Source: Malania oleifera
Taxonomy: Eukaryota; Streptophyta; Magnoliopsida; Santalales; Ximeniaceae
Reading direction: 5' to 3'
Assembly: GCF_029873635.1 (NCBI RefSeq)
Contig: NC_080423.1
Location: 99,820,991 to 99,884,990 of the forward strand
Length of the DNA: 64,000 bases
Below the pieces are notes generated by a model, which saw only the letters and a program-made list of their open reading frames with translations, ran no database searches and had not been told where the DNA came from. Every line of letters begins with the position of its first letter. Within the stretch, counting starts at the first letter, position 1. Position numbers and translations under genes: made by a program. This document shows positions 36,330 to 47,800 of the stretch, piece after piece.

Positions 36330-37838
36330 AATTTCTATAACCTAAATCAACTTTTTCCCATCAGTTCTTTTATTTTTATTTTTTTAATATTACTTAGTTA
36401 TCTACATTATAGTTACACTTCTCAAATAGTATATCATTATCATTTTGAATATATTAATTAGTTTACAGCTCTTTCTTCAAATACTTACGCTTTGTTCAGA
36501 TTTTGAAAAATATTAGGGAAATAGAAGGAAAATATCAAGGAGTCTTTATTTTCATGTTTGGTTATCAAGAAAAGTAAGAGAAAAAATAAAATATATATCA
36601 AATTCATGAACAAAACTTTGATTTTACACCATTAATATTTAATTTTTCTTAATTTTTAGTCATATAAAAACAAACTTTCATTTTTAAAAGAATTTAATAT
36701 ATATAAGGAAAATATAGTAAAAATTAATTTTCTCCTTATTTTTATTTCCTTTACTTTTCCTAGACAAAATTCTTAATCAAAATACATCATTAAAATTAAT
36801 ATTTTCTTTCAAAGTGCTCTATATATATATGACAATTTTTAATAACCTAAATCAACTTCTTGTCAGTTCCAAAAAAAGTTTAAGGTGGTTAGCACACATA
36901 AAATGAAATAAAATAAAAAAATCATAAAATTCAGACGTTTTTAGTCATAAAAAAACTTCTTTTATTTTCGGTTTTCAAATAACTACAAAAATATCACCTT
37001 TCTTTTCAATTTTTTAGATTTTTTTTAGATTTTTTTTTTTAAAAAAAAAAGAAAAGAAAAAGACGTGTGTTTCAACTTTGGTGTACAAATTTTAAAAACT
37101 AAAGTATAAGAAGAAATTATTATAATTATTAAAAATTTTAAACAGAATATTTTTTATAAGTAGCCCTTGGAGCATTCTTTTTTTTTTCTCTAAAGTCTCA
37201 AAAATGCTTTTTTTTAAAAATAAACAAAAAAAAAAATTAAAAACTCAAAGAGCATAGTAAACAAAATTTAATATTAAGCATACTGATTTTCAGCCGACAA
37301 CAACAAAACAAAACAAAGAAATTGCACATGGGGCCCTTGGGCTTCTCAAGGTTGGCATGATGATCCTCATCTTCAGGACACACAAGTTGGGAATCACTTC
37401 TCAAAGGGCAATGAACATGGACAATTGACTCGAGATGGAAATTGTTTTTTAATCATTAGCGCAATCCAATTCCACATCCCACAAATCAAATCTCTTCAAC
37501 GTGCAGATTTTATATGGTTGAGATGGAATTAAACTACTACTACTACTACTACAAATATTCAAACACATTCATCTTCAACGCCCCAACAAAGCGATGCACA
37601 TGCTGAAAAAGAAAAAGAAGGGCAGTAGACAGTGGACACTATACAGGTCTCTATTGCCCCCACCATGCTTTACCATTAGGTAGGAGGCAAAATTGCCCTA
37701 ATTAATGCAATACCCTCTTCGGCTCTTTCTCATCTCTTTTTATTGACAGTCCATGGTGCCTGAGAAGTGGCCAAAGGGCAAAAGCTACTTTAGATCCCAT
37801 ACCCACCGCAGACCTACCCTATAGGTTCCATACCCATT

Positions 37839-37890
<52 letters not shown>

Positions 37891-38590
37891 CACACACACA
37901 CACACCCAACTGAGACAAAGCCCACAGCAGATGTAGCCCGTGCCATATGCCTTTGTTTTTCTTCGAAAAGATGATAGAAATTTGACTTTGTGCAATGTTG
38001 GTATCATGGTTTGCTTTCATAGGCCACGATGATATATTCGCACTCTCATTGCACGTACCTCAATCCAATTATTATGGGATATCGTTTGTTTTGACCTAAG
38101 AACATATAATTTGATTATTTTTCATGTTCCAAACTGCAATCGAGCCTGCTTATATCAAACCAAACCAAACCAAATTTGGGATGATCAACAATAGTTTAGG
38201 GTTGTTTACATTCCCCAGTATGAGTGAGGATTGACTGGCATGAGAGTGAAGATTAGCAATTGTTGAGTTAGATCAGACGTTTAATGTTTCTCTTTGTATA
38301 AATCATGCAAGTCAAATTTCAAATAGATTACACATTGGAGCGTAGCATGCGACACACTAGGGGCTTGTTTGCGAAGCTTGAATCTTGGCGATTAGTATGC
38401 TGGTAATGGCTCAATTTCATCATGTATGGGGTCCTTAAAATATTTTTCATCATTGTCAGGAATGGAAGTACATGAATGAGCCAGACATATCAGCAAAGCT
38501 CATGAGTTGATTAAGAAAACTGAATGTCTTTCAAAGTCGAGGCTTTGCATACAAGGGGGATTCCTCATATGTGGTCCAATTGATCCCCCT
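36330..38590. other. Spacer between the pararetrovirus fragment and PTH2
   Basis: No gene seen. Contains a repeated motif 'taacctaaatcaactt' (36338 and 36843), a CTACTACT run near 37535, and (CT)n followed by (CA)n at 37842-37905. The open frames at 37819-38007 and 38507-38707 arise from these repeats or from the PTH2 3' duplication. Confidence 0.45.
37842..37905. repeat. (CT)n(CA)n microsatellite
   Basis: About 23 CT units followed by acacacac. Confidence 0.9.
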
Positions 38591-38808
38591 CAAATTAATT
38601 TGTCATGCCTTCCAAATGCTTGGCGGTCCATAAAATTAGCACACCTTTTGAGTGGAGAAGCCATCACAAAAGCTTTAATCCACCTGTTATATCGTCGACC
38701 AAATTAATTTGTCATGCCTTCCAAATGCTTGGCAGTTCATAAAATTAGCACACCCTTTGAGTGGAGAAGCCATCACAAAAGCTTTAATCCACCTGTTACA
38801 TCGTCGAC
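38591..38808 (-). repeat. 109-bp tandem duplication of PTH2 last exon plus 3' UTR
   Basis: Two copies of a 109-bp unit (38591-38699 and 38700-38808), differing at only a few positions. The right copy contains most of the real last exon ([12 protein letters not shown] and stop). The left copy lies downstream on the minus strand, in the 3' UTR, and repeats this coding end as LVDDITGGLKLL plus stop. It has no splice acceptor of its own and is a duplicated exon remnant. Confidence 0.9.
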
Positions 38809-41800
38809 CAAATCAGCAGGTCCTGCAAGCATGTGGCAATTAGAGAAAACCAAGGCAACTGCAGTGATATATACAACACACCTAGTAGGTACAAGAGTAG
38901 GCATGAGCGTCTGTGCGCATCTATATCTTTTCAGAAAGGGGGAAATGAGGAATTTCCTATTTGATACACAGGGCTTAATAGAGTTTTTTACTAAATTATT
39001 AAGAAAAAAATTGAAAAAACACAAATATGTAGAAAACTTACGGAAATAAATCTACGACTTTTGGAAAGTTGGTTGGCTATTTAAAAAAAAACAAAAAGCA
39101 AAGAAAACACAGAACCGACTTTCCGAAAGTCAGTTCCCTGCCGCCTAGACCGGGACTAACACATTGACAGTCTGTACAGAAAAAAAATTAAAAAATAAAA
39201 TAAAATTGACAGAACCGACTTTTGGAAAGTTGGTTCTGCACGTGGGCTTAGCACCCTCCCGGCTTCAGCACAATCAGCACCCTCACCACCTCCATCAACA
39301 CCGTCAATCTCTCCGCCGTCGCCACAGCTGTCTGCTACCCCATCTCCTCCCCACCCTCTGCACGGCGCACCCTCACCACCACCATCAACACCATCATCCT
39401 CTCCGCCATCGCCGCAGACATCCGCTGCCCCATCTCTTTGTTGATTTAGATATGTACATAATTATGTTATGTAATTGGTTGTTGGAACCCATCTCATCAT
39501 TGCCAAGCACTCACAAAGGCCCACAAGAATCTGATCATTCCCCTTATTCGATGGAAACATTGGTGATGGATTTTTTCTGATGAGCACTAATTTGCAGGGA
39601 TCTTATGGGAAAGTTGATTGTTGGCGAGATTTAGCCATAGCAAGCTTCTGCAATTCCCTCTCTCTAGCGGAGTCTCACCGACTTATTCTCCAGCAACTTT
39701 TTCAACAATTTCCTAATGAGACTTGACAGACCTAACGAAGCTCAACATCACCTACAACCACTGCATCTCTGGCGAGGTTCCCACTGCCAGGAGGATGATT
39801 TTGGATAGTTTACAGAGTATTGCCCATTGGTCTATGAGTACATGGGGGAACCCAAATCTCGCACGACCATTCACACAGCATTTCACAGTTCACATTTGCC
39901 ACGTCTCGTGTCACCATATGTTCCCGCTCCTGCCAGCGCAGGTGCGATACCTATGGGAGCTGTGCAAGGAGATAGGGCAGCAGACAGCTGCGGCAACAGC
40001 GGAAAGGATGATGGTGTTGATGGAGGTGGTGAGGGTGCGACGTGCACAGGGTGGGGAAGGAGATGGGCCAGCGGATGGCTGCAGCGACAGCAGAGAGGAT
40101 GACGGTGTTGATGGAGGTGGTGAGGGTGCTGATTCTGCTGAAGCCGGGAGGGTGCTAACTGCTAAGCCCACGTGTAGAACCAACTTTCCAAAAGTTGGTT
40201 ATGCCAATTTAAAAAAAAACAAAAACTTGTGTGTGCAGACGGTCAGTGCGTTAGTCCCAGTCTAGATGACACAAAACCGACTTTTGGAAAATCGATTGTG
40301 TTTTCTTTACTTTTAAAATAAAAAATAAAATAAAATAAAAAATAGCCGACCAACCTTCCAAAAGTCGGTTGGGTTTATTTCTGTAAATTTTCCCCCACCC
40401 GTACATATTTGTGTATTTTCATTTTTTTTTTTCTTAATAATTTCATAAAAAACTCTTAAAAGACAAACTAAAGGCTTCCACGCATGTGGGTAAGGGAAAG
40501 AGGTCAACTCACCAAGAATAGCCATCACTGTCCTTGAATCTGAAAAATTAACGAGTAAGGTAAGCAAGAAGCCCATTAAAAAATAAAATTTTCAAGGAAC
40601 AAATTTTTAACTGTACTAGGGTTGCATGTGTTATATTTGCAAGTGTCCCTATAATGAACAAAAAAAATTGTTAACCAAGAAGTAATCAGTGTTCAACTGG
40701 TGCCTTGATTTAAGTGGTACTATAGCACCATTTCAAAGCACTGCCCACAGGTTCAGATCTCACTATTTATCACTTATCCGGAAAAAAAAAAAGAGGAAAA
40801 GAAAGCAGCATCAACAAATTTAAAGAAACAACATTTTATTGTTATGATATCTCATTTTCATACACATCATTTTTTGGGGTCCGTCTTTGGCATGTTGATT
40901 CAGCTGGTTGTACCAATATCGATTGGCCTTTGACTTATTTGGATCTTCCTCTTGGACGCAATCCTAATTCCTCCACCTTTCGGGACCTGGTGGTGGAGAG
41001 AGTGGGAAGTAGGTTGGAGGATCGGAAGAAGCATATCTATCTTTGGAAGTCGCATTACTCTCATCAATGCTGCTCTTTCTATTATTCCCATTTATTTTTT
41101 TCCTTTTAATTCCAGTGGGGTGGCTGCTGTTCTGGAGAGGCTTATGAGAGAGTTTATGTGATTAGGAGTAGAAGAGGGGAAGAGGGACCATCTTGTTTAT
41201 TGGGATAGGGTTAGAAGACCCAAGTCTGAAAGAGGATGAGATGTGGTTTCTAAGAACCTTTCTCAAGTTGGGAAATCACTGTGGACGTTCCCCTCGGAAT
41301 TAGAAGCAAGCATGCTTTGCATCGGAATGGTTTAGATACTAGAGATAATGGCAATGCTTCACATGTGAGCCCTTAAGAATTCATTTCTCAAATTGTTCGC
41401 TAATTCTACCCTCTTAACTTGTTTCCAAGTTGGAAATGGGAATATCATTCGGCTTTGGGAGGATATTTGAGTAGGTGAGGCTGCATAGGAATCTTTGGTA
41501 ACTCGTTTTTCAAACCATCTTCTACTTATAATGCCCTGATTAATGTTTTTATTATTTGGAGGGGAACTTTCTTTCTTGTGATTTTTTACAAAAATCTCAT
41601 TATAATCATGGAATTAAACTTATGAGTCATACAATAAAACTTTGAAAAAAAGATAATTAAACAAAGATTAAGGATAAAAACATGTCTTTCAGAAAATTCA
41701 TTTGGTTTTAAGCTTACATAAGTTATATATCTATTAAGAAGTTTGGGGAAAAGAAGAGAGACTTGCACATATTTTTTATTGACCTGAGAAAGCCTAAGAT

Positions 41801-44800
41801 ATGATAGTTATGGAAGTTCTATGGTGGGTTCTAGGAAAAATGGAAGTATGTACTATGTACATAGATCTCTTTAAGAATATGTGAAATAGAGTAATAAACA
41901 GTGTTAGGACTACATGTTTAGAGTAGGGAATTCCCATTAACAATAGGTACCTGTTAAGGGTTTGCTTTGAATCCATATCTTCTTGAGTTAGTGAGAGATG
42001 CACTAACTAAGAATATCCGAAATGAGATCGTGTATTTTGTTTGCAGATGATGTTGTCCTAACAATAAAACTAGAGGTGGACTACAATCTAAGTTTAAATT
42101 AATGAAAGAAATTTTAGAATCTAAAGATTTTAAGATAAGTAGAAATAAGGCAGAATATATTATCTGTAATTTTTGTCATTTTAACAGCAACATTGGAGAA
42201 AATATTAAGCTTAATGATTAAGAAATACTTAGCACAGTAGCACCAATGTTCAATATCTTGGATCTATTAAACAAGCTGAATAACTTAAAGAATATGCATT
42301 ACATAGCTAAAGCAAGATGGATAGTGCAGAAGTTATTTGGCTACATTGATTGTAAAAATTACAAGCTATATAGAACGGGTATAACACCAGTTATGATATA
42401 TGGATCAAAATGTTGGGCAACTAACAAACAATATATCCAAAAAGTAATTGTTTCCAATATGAGAATACTAAAGTGGAAGTCGTTCGTGATAAGTTAGGCA
42501 TGGTGTTAGGGTGTGACAATGTAATGGGGAAAAGGGGGAGTGAGATACTGCTATAATTGTATTCTTCAGGGATTTAGAATGAATATATGAATATCTGTGT
42601 TATCGCTTGTATGGTGATTGTCTTGTAGATGAATAATACAAGTAGTTCTTGTCATTGTGGTGTTTTGTTGTCTTGGATTGTGATCTCTCTGATTCTTATA
42701 GTCTTATTCGGTGTATAAGAATATATTGCTCATGTGAAATCCTATTGTTCCTTGGTTTCCTTGAGTATTGAGACTCACCTGGTGCTCGTGCTTGCAGGCT
42801 TGAACGTGTGAGAGTTGGCTGACTTGTCGAGGGAGAGCTCTCAACGAGTGCCACACGGCCCTTACTTGAGTCCTATTTTGGGGGTCCATGACAGTTGGTA
42901 TCAGAGCACAGTGTGTGCGAGCACCATGCGTGGGAATATGAGAAATAAGTCAGGAAGAGTGAAGCGCATTGAGGCGCTTGAGACAAAACTTGTAACCCTA
43001 GAGACGACGTGCGGTGACCTCCAAGGATTGGTGGCAACATTGATAAAAGAGAAAGGCGTGCCAACAGAGCTTGAGGCCGCCGAAGAAAACCTTAGAGAAA
43101 ATCTCTATGGGGTATCAAAAGTCGTAGAGAGACTTGAGGAACTTGAAAAATTCATTCCAAGTGTGAAATCCCTAGAGAAACGGCCAAGAGAGCTTGAGGC
43201 CTTCCAGAAGAGTATCGAGCAGTTGGAAGCCTTTGAGAGCAGGCTACAACATATTGAGGGCATATTGCCATCTCTTTCGTCCCAACGGGGAGAGCCAATA
43301 GAACTTGAGGCCTCCTTACGGGAGCTAACTGATAATCTTGATTTCCTTACAGAAGATGTTAAAGTGTCCATTACTGCTTTGAAGGAAGATTTGAAGGAGA
43401 TGGGCAATGTCCAAAGTGCGGTGGTCCAAGTCTAGAGGGATTTACAAGAGATCACTGCGAAAGTGAATGCAGTGGCACAGTTAGCCCGATGGCCAGCTGC
43501 AGATCCAAATGAGAATTCTCGATGGAAGGTACCGGAACCTAAAAGTTTTGGGGGTACACGAGATGCAAAGGAGCTAGACAATTTCTTCTTTGATATGGAA
43601 CACTACTTCACGTGCTCCCGAGCGGATTTAGAAGTGGACCGGGTCAATATGGCAAAAGTATACCTGGTTGGGGATGCAAAATTGTGGTGGAGAACTAAAT
43701 GGAATGATATTCAGCACAATAAATGTGTCATTAACACATGGGAGGGGTTGAAACAGGCGTTGAAGGCCCAATTCTATCCAAAAAATGTGGAGTATATAGC
43801 AAAGTGCAAAGTAATGGAATTGCAACAGACGGGCTCATTAAGGAGTTATGTAAGGGAATACCAAGCCTTGATGTTGGACATTGTAGACATGACTGAATCA
43901 GATAAACTGATTCATTTTCTTCGGGGTTTGAAGACATGGCCAAGAAATGAAATACGTCGGCAAGGTGCTGGTGATCTCTCTTCTGCCCTCGCTGCTGCTG
44001 AATGGTTGGATGACTTTTTCAGATAATTCTGGGAAGCGAAATTTCCCTACATCCGCCAATAATGATTCCCGTCCCAATAAAGTGTATAAGCCCACAAATG
44101 GGGGAAAGGATGGGAAGACAAATAGTTCTTGGAAAGATAAAAGAGCGCCCATGAATAGGGAGTGTAGGGGCGGACGAACGGGGGGTGGAGAGCGTCAAGT
44201 GCCGATCTCATGTTTTCTTTGCATGGGTCCGCATCGAGTGGCAAAGTGCCCTGAACGTAAGGTTTTGAATGCTACAAAGGCCCTTCAAGGGGAAACCGAA
44301 GCCCCAAAAACTGCCCCAGAAGAACAACAGAATTGGCAGCATTGAAAATCATCAGTCATCTATCAACTAGTAGGGTGGCGCTACCTTTGAAGAATCTTAT
44401 CAAGGAACATTTAAGTACAGACCAGCAGGCGCAGTCACTAAGCAAACAAATAGAAGAAGGGAAGACACGACAATTCTGGGTAGAAGATGGACTGATAATG
44501 ACTAAAGGCAGGAGAGTCTATGTGCCCAAATCTGGAAACTTGAGGAAAACCTTACTGAAAGAGTGTCATGATACGTTGTGGGCTGGTCATCTGGGATGGC
44601 GAAGAACTCATGCTTTGATTACACAGGGGTATTATTGGCCGAATATGCAAGATGATGTGATGAGTTATACCAAAACGTGCTTGATCTGTCAACAAGACAA
44701 GGTAGAAAGAAAGAAGACCTTAGGTTTATTGGAGCCATTGCTAGTTCCTGCCAAGCCATGGGAGAGTGTCTCTTTGGATTTCATTTCCTTGTTGCCAAAA

Positions 44801-47800
44801 GTAGAGGAGTTTGACACAATTTTGGTGGTGATTGACCGGTTCTCAAAGTATGCAACTTTCGTACCAGTCTCAAAGACGCGTTCAGCAGAGAAGACAGTTC
44901 AGTTATTCTTCAAGCATGTGGTGAAATATTGGGTGTTCCAAAAAGCTTAATTAGTGATAGGGATGTTAGATTCACGGGGGGATTTTGGGGTGAACTCTTT
45001 TGCTTGATGGGTTCAAACCTTAATCTTTCCACGAACTATCACCCACAGACAAATGGTCAAACTGAACGTTTTAATGGGATGCTGGAAGAATACTTGCGAC
45101 ATTTTGTTCACTCCAATCAGAAGAATTGGGTTACTTTACTGGACACGGCACAATTCTGTTTTAACTCTATGAAATCTTCTGCGACTAAAAGGTTGTTACA
45201 TTGTTACGAAGGTCCAATCAGAGTAATCAAAAAGGTGGGTCATGCATCTTATCGGCTTGAGCAACCCGAGTGGATGAAAAGCCAGAGACGTCCAGTCCAT
45301 CCCGTGTTTCATGTAAGCAATTTAAAGTCATTCCACACAGATGAAGCAGATCCGCACCGACAATAATTAAGGAGATCAACAATTTCCAGAAGGCAGCCTG
45401 TCACCAAAGAAGTCCAGGAGATCATTGCAGACAGAGTCGTCAATCTAGAAGGTCGTCAACAACAACAATTTCTGGTTCAGTGGTGAGGACTGGGGGAAGA
45501 AGAGAATAGTTGGGAAACAGCAGACAACCTTCAGCATACCATAGAGAAGATTGAAGATTTCATAAATTCGTAGTCAACGACATCTACTTCGACATCAGAA
45601 GAGTGAGAAGGCCTTCTACAACACATCGACGAGGACGTCGATAAAATGAGCGGGGGAGGATGTTAGGGTGTGACAATGTAATGGGGAAAAAGGGGAGTGA
45701 GATACTGCTATAATTGTATTCTTCAGGGATTTAGAATGAATATATGAATATCTGTGTTATCGCTTGTATGGTGATTCTCTTGTAGATGAATAATACAAGT
45801 AGTTTTTGTCATTGTGGTGTTTTGTTGCCTTGGATTGTGATGTCTCTGATTGTTATAGTCTTATTCGATGTATAAGAATATATTGCTCATGTGAAATCCT
45901 ATTGTTCCTTGGTTTCCTTGAGTATTGAGACTCACCTGGTGCTCGTGCTTGCAGGCTTGAACGTGTGAGAGTTGGCTGACTTGTCGAGGGTGAGCTCTCA
46001 ACGAGTGCCACACGGCCCTTACTTGAGTCCCATTTTGGGGGTCCGTGACCCATGGCATTTGCACAAGATAAGGTAAGGAAGGTTAAGATAGTTTGGGCTC
46101 TTGCACCATAGACCAAAGTGCCAAACAATGCACAAGTAAGGAGTGAATTAATGTTAGCAGCAATAGAAATGAGACAGGCAGACCTAAAATAACTTGGACT
46201 GAAATAGTTAGTACAGATTTGACAACACTCGCCACTACCATAGGATATTGCCCTAGATTATGCTTAATGGCACTGGTTGATCCATGTAGCCAACCCCACC
46301 TAGTGGAGCTTAAACATTGTTGGTGGTTGAAGTTGTTGTGTTTTGGTGTATTATTTATATAGTTATAGATAAATGCTTCCCACTTGCCAGTTCCTAAACA
46401 TTACTCATAGATGGCCCTTGGCACTTACATTGTTCTCATCATATATAACCTTTGGTTATCTTGTAGTTTCTTAGAGATAAAAACATCCTAGATGCTAGAC
46501 ATATCCCAAACTAAGATAAGATTTTATGGATGACGGTTGTGCAGCAAATCTGTAAACACTTTAAGTAAGCTTTCTCATCTTGCTTAGGCTTATGAAAGCC
46601 TCTTGGCCTCTTCTAAACCTAAAAGTAACTAAGTTACTCCATCGCAGAATGCAACATGCTACCATACTGTCTTTTTTCTCTCTTTGGGGACACTATTTTG
46701 CAAAATGCCTCTTACAAAAGTAGCAATGATCAATTTTTTTTTGTATCCTCATAACTCCTTTTTTAAAACTTCCATTTGTTCTTTGAGAAAAGAGGGGAAC
46801 GATGGTGCTTGCCTTTCCATCTGCAACAATGATGATGTTTTTCCAAGAATTTCTTCCTTCCCACACAATTTGGAGTCGAGGACGGTCACAAGATGAACAA
46901 AGGATTTTCTCCTGTTCTTCTAGTCCAAGGAACTTTTGGTGATTGCAAAGATTTTCCAAGGCTGTAATAAGTAAGGTCTTAAATTTCGATTTCGGCTCAA
47001 ATTTCGAAGCTCCAAAAGTACGGAAATTTCAACGGAAATTTCGATTTCAATTTGAAAAAATAATGGAAACTAGTAGTAAAGCATGGAATTCTTTGTGAAA
47101 CTTTAGAAATGGTTAACAAACATAAAAATATAAGTTTTAAAATTAAAATATTACAAATTAAATACATCTATGTTTTGTATGAGGTGGAAAAGCTGTAAAA
47201 TAGTATGTGTATCAAATATGTTTGTAAGATAATGTACATTAAACATATTCAGTTAATGCAAATGAAATTCATAAATCATTTAAATATTATTTATTATACA
47301 AATATTGATAATTTAGACATGAATGCTTAAATAAAATATTGCTATAAGTTTATTTTTTCATATAATTTCAAAAGCACTTGTGATAACCTTTTGTTTCAAT
47401 AAAATAAATTAAAAGAGAAATTTCACTTCACTCTCGAGGTTTCGACAAATTTCGAGGTTTTGATAAATTTCGAATGATTCGTTGAGATTTCGACGGAAAT
47501 TATGCAAGATAGAAATCGACTGCCATTTCAATTTCGAAGGTGACGGAAATCGGAAATTTCGATGGAAATTTCGACAGTTTCGTGGAAATTTAAGACCATG
47601 ACATGTACTAATAACACTTTGATACTATTCTCCAAGACTAGCATGGAAGACAGGTGTTCACCATACACTTGCCTAATGCACCCCAAGCTTCTCTTCCTTC
47701 TCCTTCACTGCCTAATACTACACTGTTGAATAACTCTGTTATCCAAAAAGCATTTGCTACAACTACAGTGTCCATACTTCCAAAGGGATCGTCTTAATTC

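Larger units (their letters stand above)
42504..46050 (+). mobile_element. Ty3/gypsy element with both LTRs, TSD catgg
   Basis: Two 390-bp LTRs (42504-42893 and 45661-46050) differ at about 11 positions (~2.8%). They are flanked by catgg (42499-42503 and 46051-46055), and a tRNA-iMet-type primer site, tggtatcagagc, lies at 42896-42907. Parts seen: a coiled-coil-rich gag leader (from 42926), a retrotransposon gag domain (about 43463-44025), a CCHC zinc knuckle ([14 protein letters not shown] near 44210), integrase with HHCC and core regions (about 44380-45200) and a chromodomain-like tail (about 45390-45560). Protease, reverse transcriptase and RNase H are not seen. The element is thus incomplete and non-autonomous, with a few breaks. 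Age is perhaps about one million years at usual plant rates. It sits in an RTE LINE inside PTH2 intron 5, antisense to the gene. Confidence 0.9.

Noticed and set aside
39164-39580. 138-aa His/Pro/Leu-rich open frame
   Set aside because: It lies in a GC-rich repeat of a transposon TIR; the mirror-image frame exists in the other TIR.
42815-43435. 206-aa coiled-coil protein as a host gene
   Set aside because: It starts within the LTR/leader of the gypsy element and is its gag leader region.
46693-46959. 88-aa minus-strand frame as an extra PTH2 exon
   Set aside because: PTH2 is complete without it, exons 5 and 6 join in phase directly, and the residues match no PTH2 segment.
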